NCBI GenBank assembly: GCA_015227615.1
Contig: JAALGZ010000008.1
Coordinates: forward strand, 620,001-684,000
From: Labyrinthula sp. Ha
Lineage: Eukaryota > Sar > Bigyra > Labyrinthulida > Labyrinthulaceae
Direction of reading: 5' to 3'
DNA length: 64,000 bases
Shown: positions 1 through 12,522 of the stretch, piece by piece
Layout of the letters: each line of letters opens with the position of its first letter
How positions within the stretch are numbered: position 1 is the first letter of the stretch
Notes under the pieces: generated by a model
Databases searched by the model: none
Told to the model about the DNA's origin: nothing
The model's input: only the letters and a program-made list of their open reading frames with translations
Made by a program: the position numbers and the translations under genes

Positions 1-2721
1 TTATCTATTGACAAATTTCTTCTGTTTTCAGTTATTCTTCTATTAATATAGGCTTAACCAATGATACATCTTAGCTATACGAATTCCGAAACAGACTAGA
101 ACTCGACAATCCCGATAAATTATCATAAATTTTGTTGATTTCTCGATCATAGACTCTATCCCAATGCAAAAAGGCATATTATTCAGAAAGGTTAACAGGG
201 TATATCCTTCAGGTTCCATTTCCTTCACTACGAGAATATTAATGTCAATTAATTTATCTTGATCTCTTTTCCTCAAACATGCAAGCTCAGTAATGGGTCT
301 GCTTTTCCATTTTAACTAACTGTCTTTAATAATGCAAAATTTACTACCCTTAAACTTTTTAATTTACCGAGAACCTTATAGCCTTGTGGTGACAATTCCG
401 TAGATATGGAACAAAGCAGGTTATAATATTTTTTAGCAAAAATAATGCCTTTAAAACCGAAGATGATGTTTAATTTCGTGAACACACACACACAATTCTT
501 GCAGTATTGTTTGCCATTGGCATGATTGCAATAGCATCATACGATGTCTTCTTCACCGTGTAACATATTGAATCCAATGCCCTGTGAAGAATGGCTAGTT
601 TTTTATCTTGATGAAAATTTGTAATTGGTTTCAACCTTAGCATGTGTGTTGTAAGTTTTTAACCGATCCCAAATGTTTCCGAAGAAAACGTAAGTGAGTT
701 TCGCTCAGAGCTGAGTAGTTAAAACCCCTCCATCTTTTCTTCACAAGTCTCCCAAACAATGTGCATGCTTGGTCATCTACCATTTTCTTACTGTTCAGAT
801 GCTGACATTATGAATTCGCGTAACCATACTCCAATCTTTGTCATGCTTCTTTTCTCTGAGAAATAGCTTTTTTAATCTTTGAAACAGCGCTCCCTACGTT
901 TTCTTTTCTTATGTATCGGAGACGGTACTGCAGTTTTCTTACCACACTTAGTAGATAATTTTGTCTCTTGAAACTCTGAATCTTGTGGATTTAAGAAGTT
1001 CCAAAGCTTTTGTATCGAAACTTGAAAATGAAGACCTATATGGTGCTGAATATTACTCAATGTGGCAGATACAATAGCAAACTGTAGCTACGAGACCTGC
1101 TCCGCACAAAGCCTCACACTGTAATCCGCTGTAAATCCTTTATAAGAAGGGGTTTGGAAAACTTACTATTTTCCGTTTCGAGTATAGAACTATTTTCAAA
1201 ATAAATTGCTATCCTAATGCAAGGATTAATCTTTGCCTAGGCATAACCAGGGTTGGAAACAACTCCATTTGTTTTCACCAAACATATATTTGCCAGAAAA
1301 GGATGATACTTTCTTAACACTAAAACTATTTGAATGCAAGCCGAGTTAAGTTTGCTCGGTGCTAGAGTATTAATAAACTTGTTCAACTTCCCTTTGTATC
1401 GTTACCCATGGCATTTTGATTTGCTATTGCTCTAATTCTTTCCAAATAGCTTTGGTATATAACTTCTATTGTTCATGCAAATTTTCTTTGTTTCATTTTC
1501 TAGTCTGTGGATCAGTGAAATACCTAGAAGAAGTTCATTATAGCCACATATCGTTGTTGATGGTATATGCTTCCATTTTTTTTCTTTATGTCTTATTATA
1601 TTAAAGCATTTTGAGCATTTTTCTTACTCTTTATTCCGATTCTATTTAGAGTATGTACGAGAGTTTCAAGGATTCATTAATTCAGGAATGGAAACTTTCT
1701 CCGCAATTCGAAAACTATACTTGGAGGTTTGAACAAAGAAGACATGAGCACTAGGCATGTGATTCAAAAGCTTAGACATATTACTAGTAATTGATTAGCA
1801 GTTCACGGATTTTTAAAACGCTGTGAAATAGCTCGCCTTAGCATTAGATTCTGGAGTAGCACTATACCGGAAGCTCCTGGTGAACACGACTTCGTATGGA
1901 AGCATCAAGGGTTATTAACCATTAAATATTTCCTTGTGACTCACAAAGCATGCCATTTGAAAAAGAGAAGCCTATTTTCTTGGAGTTAAACTAAGTCTAA
2001 GAATACAAGATATAGAATTCGTAACTCAAGTTTCAACTCCACGTATCTTTTAGAGATTCGTTAGTGATTAAAGATAAATTTACTCACAGAGCAATATAGA
2101 TTAATCCGTGAATTTATTTAGCATTGAAAAATTGTTACAATATCCGGATAATTTGTACCTTGAATAGCTAGTGCGTTCAAAACTGACTCATTTCCTCCAA
2201 ACAAAAGTAGTCTAGCACGATATTTTGGCACGAAACCTCTTCAGCTTAAAAGAGAAAAAGTAAAAATATTGAAAGTTATAGACAACTGGGTTATTTTTAA
2301 ATTCTATTAACGTTGATTTACTATATTTGTAAATGAGACTCTTTCTTACAGCAGTGGAACAATTATTATTGTCTACTATAGCTCACTAAGAGTTAGGTAG
2401 AATATAATTAAATGATCTTTGTGGAGTTCACTCAAATGAACAATAGAAATTCACTGATTACGAGCTGCAAATAATTACATGTTTTAAGCGCTAACACTAT
2501 GTTTTATATTTTCTCCTTCTCTACAATAACCCTAATTTTTTTTCCTCTGAAAGCTCTATTCTAAGATGGCGCACAAAAACTAAAATTGCCCAAAATATTA
2601 AAATCAATCCGTTGCATTCCGATCACAAAGAAAACGCATTCCCAAATTTCGCAGGAAAAACAAGAAACGCACACAAAATCGCCAAAAATATCGTACGCTA
2701 AGAAAAAACAGGAGAAAAGAA
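1..2721. other. Gene-poor stretch
   Basis: I see no convincing gene in these 2.7 kb. It is AT-rich and broken by stops in all frames. The few short ORFs have no recognisable motif. A short (CA)n run lies at about 482-493. The last 200 bases become A-rich and lead into the start of the membrane-protein gene at 2722, so they probably hold its promoter. Confidence 0.6.
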
Positions 2722-3489
2722 ATGTCATCAAAAGAAGCAGCTAAAAAATTCATATCGGTGGGTGGAGGATTCCCAGCAGCTCAAGTATTATCTGCTATTG
2801 TGCTTGTAATAGCTTCAGCTGTGGAGTGCTCTGATAATGTAGGAGATGGTTGCAACAATGAAGAAAGGTTTGCTTTGATCGCAGGAATTATCCTTCTCAT
2901 ACTCAATGTTCTGTATATGATTTTTTATTGGAGCATATCCGATGGACTGAACACAATTGCCTGTATCTTCTTCTTCCTTTTCTGGGGAGTTGCAGCTGGA
3001 TTTATCACCTTCGAGGGACCTTTCGTAGAACCTGGGAACGGGTATTTCGCCGCATGGCTGGGTTTTCTTTCCGCATCTGCTCAGTTAGCATTTAATGTGC
3101 GTGAATTTGACTCTATGAAAAACAGGGTGCTTGATCAAGGGGTTCCTTTGGTAATGTTGGTCGTCGGAAGTTTTGTTGTAATCATAGCATCTGTGAGTAA
3201 CGGATGTTGTAATAACGAAGAGATTATAGGGATTATTGCCGGGGTTGTGAGTTTGGTTCTTACAGTGGTTCGTATTATTGTCCAAGTGGTTGATCCGTAC
3301 CTTTTCGCTGTGTTCATGGTCGGGTGGTGGTTTGTGATGGGGTTGATTCTCACCTTTGGTTTATTTGAAATAGTTGGAAATGGATATTTTGGTGTAATTG
3401 TTTGTCTAGTGTCTTCAATATATTTGGCATCACCTGACACAATCACTAATGCAGCAAATAAAGCTCGTGGAACAGCTGGAGATAATTAG
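2722..3489 (+). CDS. Duplicated multi-span (MARVEL-like) membrane protein
   Basis: A 255-residue polytopic membrane protein of unknown function. The sequence shows an internal duplication. The first half (about residues 14-120) and second half (about 137-243) each contain a short acidic Cys/Asn-rich loop followed by NNEE, hydrophobic helices, and the shared motif GNGYF about 20 residues before the end of the unit. About eight membrane helices are expected, four per repeat, resembling two MARVEL-type four-helix units in tandem. The Cys residues in the loops (VECSDN.., SNGCCNNEE) could form disulphides. The ATG at 2722 is the first in frame after an A-rich leader. Its stop is only 34 bp from the stop of the convergent DRC3 gene. 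The MARVEL link is an inference from topology, not from sequence identity. Confidence 0.8.
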   Translation: MSSKEAAKKFISVGGGFPAAQVLSAIVLVIASAVECSDNVGDGCNNEERFALIAGIILLILNVLYMIFYWSISDGLNTIACIFFFLFWGVAAGFITFEGPFVEPGNGYFAAWLGFLSASAQLAFNVREFDSMKNRVLDQGVPLVMLVVGSFVVIIASVSNGCCNNEEIIGIIAGVVSLVLTVVRIIVQVVDPYLFAVFMVGWWFVMGLILTFGLFEIVGNGYFGVIVCLVSSIYLASPDTITNAANKARGTAGDN

Positions 3490-3523
3490 ATTCAGGTATT
3501 AGATTGTACAACTGGTTTTTGGG

Positions 3524-4909
3524 TTAAGGTTGAAAGGTGTGGAAAACATCAAGCACGTCTCCTGTTTTTAAGTCAGCTAACTCTTTTACTATTCTCTCGA
3601 CTTCTTTCAGTTTGTGTCTTTTTCTATCAAGGTGCTTATCTTTTTCTGTTGTGAAGATGTCATTGAAGAAACAATCTATTTCAGTTCTTGTTTCTTCCTC
3701 TTTAGCAAGGATTAGCTCTATTGCTTCATCGTGTCCATTTTGCAGCTCTTCTTTAGAAGTGTTTTCAATTTTGTAACAGATGTCAATCACCTGCTGAAAG
3801 TACGAGTTTTGGAGATCTTCAATGCCTCGAAAACACTCTTGTACAATGTCATTTCTCTCTGTTCGAATATTCTTACACCGATCTTCAAACTGATCAAGCG
3901 CTTTAAGCAACCAATCCACCTCTTCTAAAATCAGTTTTTTAGATTCTCCATCATCAAATTTGGTTTCATGACCAATTTTGACATTTTGGCTCATCTTTTG
4001 TTTAATTTCATTAGATTCAATCTCATAAGATTTCATTTCCCTTACAAATGCGTCATGTGCTTTATAACTCTTTTCCATTACTAAATCAATCAACTTTCTG
4101 CATTCAGTTTCATAAGAAGCAAAAAGTTCATTCAAAACTTCTTCAACTTCTTTGTTGAAAAGAATCGAGTACAACTCTTCCACATTGATCATCTTACAAT
4201 CACGAACTTTTTGAAGATATTTTTCCCTTTCTTTATCTTTGAACTTTTCTTCATTCAAACTTCTTTCATCCTCTTCTAATGTAACTAATTCATCTTGAAA
4301 CTGTTCCTTGGCTTCTTTTCTCTCCTTTTCAAATACTCTTAAATTATTCAAATATTTAATCTGAGGTATAAATGCGAGTGCATAGCTCTTAGCTTCTTTT
4401 CCATCCCACATAGGATTCCCTGCAAAATTTACAGCCCGCAAGGAATCTATTTTTCTTAATTTTCTCATCTCATCAATGCTTTCAATTAAGTTATTTCCAA
4501 GACTTATGACTTCCAGTTTCTTAAGTGATTTAAGTCCTTCGATTTTCTCAATCCTATTCTCAAAAAAACTTAAATCCTTTAAGTGAACTAAATTCTCTAA
4601 GCCGCAGATTTTTTCAATTTCATTAAACGACAAATCAAGCCACATTAAATTTGTTAATGACTTTAATCCAGCTGATATTTCTTCCTGATCAACTAAGGAA
4701 TGAATTCGATTATTATCTACTCTCAGAACTTTTAAATTCTTGCATTTTTCAATGGAAGGAAACTTTGCAGAACTGTTCTTTGGTCTTTCCTTTGAATGAA
4801 AGGAAAGTGTTAAAGACTTCAAGCTAAGTGGATTTACCTCCAAAACATTATCTATCTCTGAAAACGTGTTTAGATTATAATATTCTTCTGCGACCTTTTC
4901 TTCTGTCAT
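3524..4909 (-). CDS. DRC3: Dynein regulatory complex subunit 3 (LRR + coiled coil)
   Basis: A 461-residue protein with about six leucine-rich repeats (residues about 55-190; LKVLRVDNNRI, LMWLDLSFNEIEKI, LKDLSFFENRIEKI, LEVISLGNNLI) ending in a typical LRR cap (YALAFIPQIKYLNNLRV). A long charged coiled coil follows (about 195-455). This order and the LRR wording match DRC3/LRRC48, a subunit of the nexin-dynein regulatory complex of motile cilia, where it helps set axonemal dynein activity. Length is slightly below the animal homologue (about 520 aa). It is a single exon, starts with ATG at 4909, and converges with the upstream membrane-protein gene. Its presence implies a motile 9+2 flagellum. 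Another ciliary LRR coiled-coil protein is possible but less likely. Confidence 0.8.
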   Translation of the reverse strand: MTEEKVAEEYYNLNTFSEIDNVLEVNPLSLKSLTLSFHSKERPKNSSAKFPSIEKCKNLKVLRVDNNRIHSLVDQEEISAGLKSLTNLMWLDLSFNEIEKICGLENLVHLKDLSFFENRIEKIEGLKSLKKLEVISLGNNLIESIDEMRKLRKIDSLRAVNFAGNPMWDGKEAKSYALAFIPQIKYLNNLRVFEKERKEAKEQFQDELVTLEEDERSLNEEKFKDKEREKYLQKVRDCKMINVEELYSILFNKEVEEVLNELFASYETECRKLIDLVMEKSYKAHDAFVREMKSYEIESNEIKQKMSQNVKIGHETKFDDGESKKLILEEVDWLLKALDQFEDRCKNIRTERNDIVQECFRGIEDLQNSYFQQVIDICYKIENTSKEELQNGHDEAIELILAKEEETRTEIDCFFNDIFTTEKDKHLDRKRHKLKEVERIVKELADLKTGDVLDVFHTFQP

Positions 4910-5633
4910 TTTTTAACGGAACAAAATAGCAAGAAAAATGTGAATGGCAATAACTAAACGAATAAATATATAACTAGTCAAAAAAAGAAGTTAAGTTAAA
5001 GTGTGAGAAAGATGTTAGCAAATATTCTCCAACAGGTGCATGTTTAGTGTATACCTAGACAGAAACTTGTGTGAAAGCCAGCTCTTGATATCAATTAGGA
5101 GGTCTCCAGGACGCGATGAGTTGGATGTTACTTAACATTTTCGCATATTTCTTCTGGGTAATACTTTCAGAGTTAACCCTGAATATAAAAACAACAATGC
5201 AAAATCTCATTGGTTCCACAGCACTGTTTACAAGTCTAAAAACTCGTTTACAACCACTTGAAGTACATCCACTGGTTCTCCTTCATGTAAAATTCTTCTC
5301 TTAATAAATCAAAGAATATGTGAGAACTTAACATTCGATATTGTACGAACGAAGCCAACTTATCTCTGACAAGATAATATTTGGCTACTTTGACGTCTTT
5401 TTTCTGTCAGTCTTTAATATTTTGGGGTCTTCAAAATTGCACTGAAAATTTTTTATTGTAATATGATTGGTGCATTCGTCCAATGACAAATCTGTTAAAG
5501 TAAGACAAAGAAGAAAGCAATCGAATCAACACATTTCTAATTTGACATCAAAAACATCACATAAAGTTAGAATTACCACGAAAATCCTTCTAAAGAGAAT
5601 CCCCTACGTTTCAAATTTAGTAGAAGTTTAATT
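4910..5633. other. Divergent intergenic region
   Basis: These 724 bp lie between the starts of two divergent genes (DRC3 on the minus strand, a membrane protein on the plus strand). They must hold both promoters. A 62-codon ORF at 5116-5304 has no recognisable feature and I do not call it. I see no RNA gene. Confidence 0.5.
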
Positions 5634-6779
5634 ATGACGGATTCATTGGTGCAAGAAGTCCTAGCTGGGCTTGATCCTGCTGTTCCAATCGTAGGAGGTC
5701 TTAGCTTTGGAACAGGAATGGGAATGGCGCTTCACCCAGATGAAACAAAGAAATTCTTCCAGGATGTTGTTCTAGGGATATTGAATAAGGGAGTTTTGAA
5801 CTCAAAGAAAGTAGTTTCTCAGAATACATTCTCTAACGTTACAAACAATGCCGCATCTCTGGCTTTTAAAGCTTGTTATTTTGCCTTGTATCTTTCTTAT
5901 ATGATTCATGCTCTATATCTTTCAACCTATTTGTTGCAGTTAAACCACTTTGAAAACGCTACAGTACTAAAGCAAACGTACTTGGTTCTAGTAACATACT
6001 ACTCGCACAGGACTCTCTCCACTGCATTTGACGCTTACTTGGATGATGATAAATCAGCTTGGCAGTTGGGGAAAAAAAGGCTTCACATTCTCTTGCCATT
6101 CAACTTAATGGGTAAAGAAAAGCTTGGATATAGCTTCAATGAATTGCAGGCTGCTCACCAGTTGACTTTGTCTGCAATTAACCCTGAGGATTATGCAGTA
6201 GGAGCTGGAATTGCTGCAGTCATGCTATTCTTTTACTCGCAGTTCTTCCCTGGGTACGTTCTTGCTAGTTTCAGCACCGTTTGGGTATGGAACTCACTGT
6301 ATAAGTTTCTGAAGAATGTTCAAAACACTGCGACTGTGCAAATGTTTTCCAACTTCTACGATCCAATTGTTCAAGATTTTTTTGGAATTGCAAAGTCAGG
6401 TGAAGGGTATGAAAATTTTGGAAGACAGTATTTGTATCTAAGAAAATGTAATCAGCCGCTTCAGGATTATGCAAAAAGTTTAGTGTTTGCTGATGCGAAG
6501 AAGAGCTATGGATTGGCAGGAGCAAAAGCAGCAACTGTTCTTGCAAGAGGGGTACTTGTTGCCGGAGGCTGCTACACCATTGGAATGTTAACACCAGTAC
6601 AAACAGCTTGGATGTATAGCTACTATCTTGTTCATGCAGGTATTATGTATGATCAGCACTTTCGAGGAGATGTCTTTGACAATGAGTTTCCTCGTTATGT
6701 TGCAACCGCAGGAGAAGGAATTGTTAGTGCACTTCTCTGGACTTTGCCTCTGCTAAACGCAATGACCCAGGAAGATTAG
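5634..6779 (+). CDS. Unrecognised multi-span membrane protein
   Basis: I do not recognise this 381-residue protein. It starts at ATG 5634. It has hydrophobic, helix-like segments at roughly residues 80-115 (rich in Tyr and Leu), 195-235, 300-340 and 355-375. They are separated by polar stretches with Lys/Asp pairs, so it is probably an integral membrane protein with 4-6 spans. The N-terminus has a Gly-rich stretch (IVGGLSFGTGMGMAL). Codon use and base composition match neighbouring conserved genes, and the ORF is far longer than chance in this AT-rich sequence, so I regard it as a real gene. No catalytic motif is visible. Confidence 0.7.
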   Translation: MTDSLVQEVLAGLDPAVPIVGGLSFGTGMGMALHPDETKKFFQDVVLGILNKGVLNSKKVVSQNTFSNVTNNAASLAFKACYFALYLSYMIHALYLSTYLLQLNHFENATVLKQTYLVLVTYYSHRTLSTAFDAYLDDDKSAWQLGKKRLHILLPFNLMGKEKLGYSFNELQAAHQLTLSAINPEDYAVGAGIAAVMLFFYSQFFPGYVLASFSTVWVWNSLYKFLKNVQNTATVQMFSNFYDPIVQDFFGIAKSGEGYENFGRQYLYLRKCNQPLQDYAKSLVFADAKKSYGLAGAKAATVLARGVLVAGGCYTIGMLTPVQTAWMYSYYLVHAGIMYDQHFRGDVFDNEFPRYVATAGEGIVSALLWTLPLLNAMTQED

Positions 6780-6939
6780 ATGAATTTAAGTAAGCTTTGC
6801 TAGTAGACCAACTTTCCCTTAAAGGCGCTTAAAATCATATTTGTTTTTTTTTCTTGGAAACTTTCAGTAATCCATGCTTCGAATTGGAGCAGAAACAGCC
6901 ATATTAAAATACGTTTAACTCTTACGGATATTTATACAT

Positions 6940-7926
6940 TTACATTTGAGAAGCAAGAAGGTTTTGTAGCAGCATAGTTTGCCACCGGTTCTGCAGCGTT
7001 TGACAAAGACTCGATGGCGGTAACATCTGTTGGAGTAACTCTGTGGATTCATCCAAGGGCAGATTCATCAAAGGCTGCGGTAAAGAATTCCTTAGCAGAT
7101 TACTCAAAGCTTGTTGTTCCATCTGTTTCAATACGACTGACAAAACATCGACATTTCCAACACAACTCTCAAAAACATTTTGTGAGTTCTCAAAATTAAC
7201 GGCTGGTTCTAATTTTGGTGCTATAGGTGTAACTTCCGGTTCTTGTTGTAGAACAGCAGAAAGCAGTTCTGAAGATAATCCCGAGGTGTTTTGCTGCTTA
7301 ACTTTTTTGCATAGAGAAGTTTGTTTTGAGTTTATTATTTCTGCTTGTCTTTTTCTGTTTATTCTCTTACCTTCAATAGCAACATAAGAGGGAACATTTG
7401 GAACGAGAAAGTACTTAATCTCGTTTTTTGTGATGGATTCAAAGTTATAATCCTTTGGGGGTTTGATTAATGAATAAGAGCAGCCAGTGAAACCATGTTT
7501 TCGTGCTTCCCTTTCAGTTGGAGTTTCTTCTTGGGATAAACCTTTCTTCGTACTGTTTCTTACTAATGTAGTCATCCGCCTTGAGACCACTCCGAACATT
7601 TCCTTTTCCACTTTAAACCAGTCTAATTTCACATTTTTCACATTAAAACCTTGAAACTTGACGCATATTACATCGTCATTCTCCTTTTCCAGAGCTTGTG
7701 TGTATAAATTAGGATCAATGCTGCATCGCCGGGTAGTGTAGAACTTCTTAATGGACAGATTAATTGGGGACAGACACCATCTGAGTGGTACATCCTTGAT
7801 CGGCTTTCCACTGTAAGCAGCATACAAAGCTTCAAAAGCTTGCTCTACTTCATCTCTACTGTCACTTGCTTTCATTTTTTTTTGTCCTGAGACTATTTGG
7901 TATTTAGTACTGTCTTTGTGGGCCAT
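6940..7926 (-). CDS. Unrecognised protein with Gln/Leu-rich tail
   Basis: The open frame continues to 8103 but has no ATG there. The first ATG is at 7926, giving 328 residues; another is at 7875. The N-terminal half is a mixed, folded-looking region (DEVEQAFEALYAAYSGKP, then LRWCLSPINLSIKKFYTTRRC). A basic stretch follows (GKRINRKRQAEIINSKQ), then a Gln/Leu-rich low-complexity tail (LLQQMLPPSSL). The basic patch could be a nuclear localisation signal and the tail could be a protein-interaction region, so a nuclear regulatory role is possible. That is inference only; I recognise no family. An upstream short exon adding to the N-terminus cannot be excluded. Confidence 0.6.
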   Translation of the reverse strand: MAHKDSTKYQIVSGQKKMKASDSRDEVEQAFEALYAAYSGKPIKDVPLRWCLSPINLSIKKFYTTRRCSIDPNLYTQALEKENDDVICVKFQGFNVKNVKLDWFKVEKEMFGVVSRRMTTLVRNSTKKGLSQEETPTEREARKHGFTGCSYSLIKPPKDYNFESITKNEIKYFLVPNVPSYVAIEGKRINRKRQAEIINSKQTSLCKKVKQQNTSGLSSELLSAVLQQEPEVTPIAPKLEPAVNFENSQNVFESCVGNVDVLSVVLKQMEQQALSNLLRNSLPQPLMNLPLDESTELLQQMLPPSSLCQTLQNRWQTMLLQNLLASQM

Positions 7927-10900
7927 TTGCGTGTGTTCAGCACTGGACCGTTTAATTGGGTATTTGTTCCGGTAATTATCGCGACAGAGAATTCCGAAAT
8001 ACACGCATTCAGGACAATAATTGGTGCAGTGAAAAATGAGAACCTGCGTAATAATGGCATTACTAAAGTTTATTTTAGGGGAAAAGAAAAGGATTTTATT
8101 CAAACCAGAGCTGAATTATACAACTGCGGAATAGTTAAGAATATGGCTATAGCATCGTTTTCTGGTTCAGCAAAGACCAGAACTTTCTTGTATTGAACCA
8201 AACCGTGGGAAGAAAGGTTGTTAGTAGGCTTAAATACACATAACATATGCAAAAGGGAGGTTGTTTTTGATGAACCGACGCTTCTAGCAAGCTAATTTTG
8301 CCTCTGTCGTGTTGAAACAGTGCTGAAATGCGTTTGAACTTATTTTTGTGCAGCTGCCTTGTGTGAAATATGCCCAAGTTGACTTCTGCGACTCTGCAAA
8401 AAACGACACCTAACTCTAGCAGCAGCTATATTACTGAAAACTAACTATTTTCTTGCACTATAAGCTTTTTCCGATTGAACTCATTTCTTCAAATGTTATC
8501 TTATAGCACTGTCTCTTGAGTTACAGTATTAGTTCTACGATCTCGAAAACAAAATTGTGTTGTCAAGAGCCCTTTTATATTTGTGCTTTTACTTAAAGGG
8601 AAGCATACTTAGTTGGCAAAAATGATATTCCCCTATCATCCTTTTAGAGTTGAGGGAATATTTAGGATACCAAATCTTAAAGAAGCTTACCCTTTCTTAT
8701 GGTAAATGAATAATTGTCATACCTATAGTATTAAACTACGCTACCTCTTCCAGTCATTTGAGATTTAGCTATCCACAGATTTCTCTTAAAGAAGATACAA
8801 GTACAGCTTGGTTTACAAGAAAATATAAATTCACAGCTACTAATAATGGAAGAGACTTTTCTAGCCAGCTATGCCGGACTTTGTTTTACCATCCATCTAG
8901 CACTAGTTGGATTTCTATTGGATGCAATATTAGGTTTTTCATTTTAGTAATTAGCTGCTCAGTGCAAAGAGGATTACCTCTAATTAAAATGGTACACCTA
9001 AATGCCCATTATGAGATTTGTAATTTCACAAACTGTAGTTATTAACTATAAAATATTGTGCACAAACGCAAGAATATTTTAGGAAATAATTCTTGGCTGC
9101 ACGAGCTTCTGTTCTCATCTCCACTCATTAGGCAAAAAGATGGCTAAAGTATTGAAAGCTTGATAGAATTATCTCACTGCAGTACCCTAATTTTTCTTCA
9201 TAGTTATATAACGTGTGATTGGAGATACTTTTCGATTGAATGTTTACTTTTAGCACATAATTCATTCAACAGTACTGGAACCCATTCATCAATTATGTTT
9301 AATATTGTAAAAAATATCGGACTACTCAAATGCTGTCCTAATCAAACAGTAAATACTTTAGTTTATAATACCTGTGCATTTTGGATGATGAGAGTTTGAA
9401 ACTATTCCAGATGAAAATGATTTTAAGTTCAATACATTTTCTATAGATATTACTAGCTTCAAATTAGCATGTCGCTATATGAAGATAAGTAAAATGCAAA
9501 TAACTACGGAATAAGTTGGACTGCAATTCTTGTGAAATGTCTTCCACCTTTTAAGAAAAGTTTGCTAGATTCTTGATAGTTCCTTAAATGCCCCCGTTTC
9601 ATCCAGCTATTGCAGAATATGTTCGATGTCAAAAATTAAAATTAAGGATAATCTTGGGCAACACATAATCAGCTCTATGATAATAAGCATTGTTATGCAT
9701 ATCTAGGATCATTAAAATATACATCAACACTCTCTATGGTAATTGATGAAGTAAATGCAGAAACATAGTATTAACGCTATCAATCCAAATAGTTGAGACG
9801 CCTAGACTCTTTATACAGTTACACAGGAGATCTGGAACCAGTTATCAAGCATATTATGTTAAAGAGAGAACTCTTTTAAAAGTTTCAGAACTAAAACTTG
9901 CATATTTACTTGCCTGTGGCTATTCTACTAATTTCATCAGCCTGGTTATGTTACCTCAGCTATTGAATAAATGGTACCAACTCTCAAGTGAAACTTGAAA
10001 CTATACTTATTTTCAGCTACATAGTTTCAGTTTTTAGATTCTTAATGCCTGAGTCAAGACAAAACGTTGACTTAATCTAGATATAGACAGAGGCAAATAG
10101 CTCTGAAATGAGTTCCTTAGTGAATTGATTATTGTGAGTTACATTTGATAGACCCTTGCGCTTGATAGTATGAGTCAATTCTAATTTCACGAATGTTTTT
10201 AAAACCTGTTAGGTCTAACCCGCCCGTTCAATAACAAATAGCAATAATCACTTGAGTCTTACTTTGTTGTTAATAACCGATAATAAATATGAGATTTTGA
10301 TTAGTACCAAATGGCTCTTGTTATTTTCTCATTTAAAATTGATTCTCAATGAAAAACGGGAGCAACTGGTTGTGGTTAATGCTCTACTAATCCTGTTTAG
10401 TTATTTCGCCTAATTAAAATCTTCATATAGCGGCAAATAGCCCAGTAACATTGCAAGGTACAGTATGTTTAAGTCATATGGTATTCTTTTCTGAAAGATC
10501 TCATAAGATACATAAAGACTGTGTCTTAGGCATTTGATACAGAGCCATGTGGTTCAATGATATGTTGATAATCAATTATCACCAGCATTCAATCAAAACT
10601 ATTTCGGAAAAATCAACAATTTTCAAAAGGAAAATTGTTGTTTAAGAATTCATTGATGAGCTGTTAATAAAGCTAATCCTACCACTAGGTATATCTCTAG
10701 TTTAGATAATTAAAGGGTATAAAGCTCGATACATTGCTATATAGGTTAAGGTATTAAGTCTCATTATTACCAAAAGAAACTCTCTATGTAATAATTTAAA
10801 ATAATTCAACAACCTAATGTATCACTGATTTGTGAATATATTGTTCCTCTGAATGTTAAAAAGGTTAGAGGGTTCTCATTCTTTGTCATTGTGCTTACTT

Positions 10901-12522
10901 TAGGTTATATTGTATTTTTCGTTACTTGTGCAATTTAAGTGATGTTCAATTTAACAGGTATATTATATTTTGCAAAAAATTCAATATTTCAGTTTGCACG
11001 GAGAAAGTAAAAGAGTATAAAGCCGACCTATTAACCTAGGGGTTTTATGAACTCTATTTGGAATTCTATGGCGTAATCAGCTTCGCATTTGTGAGAAGTT
11101 TCTAACAGAGAATAAACATTATCAAAAATTCAAAATGACACAAATGTTTTCATCATGTATTAAAAGATAAACACCCATACCTCAAGAAAAATCTTCAAAC
11201 CACCATTTAATTGTTCCTTGCAACCTAGTTTTTCTTTTTCAAATACTACTAATATTATTATGAACTCAAAGAAACTCACCTTATAGTGCCCGTGGTAATA
11301 GATCACTGTATCTAAGCTCATGTAATAAGGTTTTTCTATGGTTTCAACGTGTTTCTATAAAAAATTTTAACCTGAAATCTCTCTAGTACATTTTATTGGT
11401 TTTATATATCAACCTCTGAAATTTTGTTATCATGGGCTTGGTAAGTGTTTTCTTCAAGCATATGTGAGTTATTTTCTTGCAGTTTGGTGAGCCACAAGCA
11501 GGGAAGTAAGACACATGATTTACATTAATAGTTAATAATCTATCCTTAAGATTTCTTTTTCTTTCTATTTACGAGACGTTTGATCAAAACAAATTTTAAG
11601 AACCCCAAAATTGACTTGTTCGACTTTAAGAGAGCTCGATGGTATGGTTCAAGGTAGTACATAAAATATGAAAAGAAAGTTTACATAGTATGAAATTAAG
11701 TAATTCGCATAGAAACATTTACATTCATCTAACCTACAAGCCATGCTTGTGAATAATTTGTCGAACTGTCCTGGGTTCTTGCAATAGTTGAGTAGAATTC
11801 TCTTCAAAAAAGCCTTAGTCCTAGATTAAAACAGAGTTTATAATATGTAAATATTCATAATCGCTTATTATATAATTAAGCTAGGCTATAAATAAATAAA
11901 CCAAAAATTACGTTAAATTATTCCTAAATTTGGGGAGTATAGGCTTTGACCTATTTGATGAATAATTGTAAGTATTCTTACCTCAAAATATTTATTCTAA
12001 ACGTTCGATAAATGAATTTCAAAATCACAAAAATATAATACTATTCTACATTTGAATCAGGCTTAATATATTTTAAGCTTACCACTAAGAAAATTATAGT
12101 CTCTGTAAATACTCTACCCTCTAAGTTTATCTGGTGTAATTGCTGATGGATTTATATCTCTTACTGTCAAATTACTGTTGAAACAATAATTCAACCTTGG
12201 AAACATTTCCATGTTTTTAATTTAATTAAAATCTTGTTCCACATATTCTACAATCATTGCAAGAAAATTTCTCTGCAGTTCTTGAGTTTGTATCCTAGTC
12301 TTTTCAAAACTTCGGGCTTTTAATGAATGTTAATTAATAAAAATAATCAACCATAGCATTAATTTGAATATTTTAAAAAATATAAAAAGAATAATAATAT
12401 TTTTATCTGTCAAAACTTTTATAAAGTCAAATTGAATAATGGATTCAAGCAAACGAAAGCAGAGTTGTCAAACAATCTTTTTGAGTTCATCCAATATGAC
12501 ATTACCATGAATTTTACCAATA
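7927..12522. other. 4.6 kb gene desert
   Basis: AT-rich sequence with no ORF I can support. ORFs of 60-95 codons (for example 8758-9045 and 9160-9399) show no domain, no biased composition and no conserved wording. I looked for tRNA A/B boxes and for snRNA core sequences and saw none, but could not run a covariance search. The last about 200 bases contain AT-rich, TATA-like sequence upstream of the TGT gene. Confidence 0.5.

Noticed and set aside
482-493. (CA)n microsatellite, and similar short (GA)n and (TA)n runs
   Set aside because: Too short to be notable.
8758-9399. ORFs of 95 and 79 codons in the desert
   Set aside because: No domain, no codon bias like neighbours, and length expected by chance over several kb.
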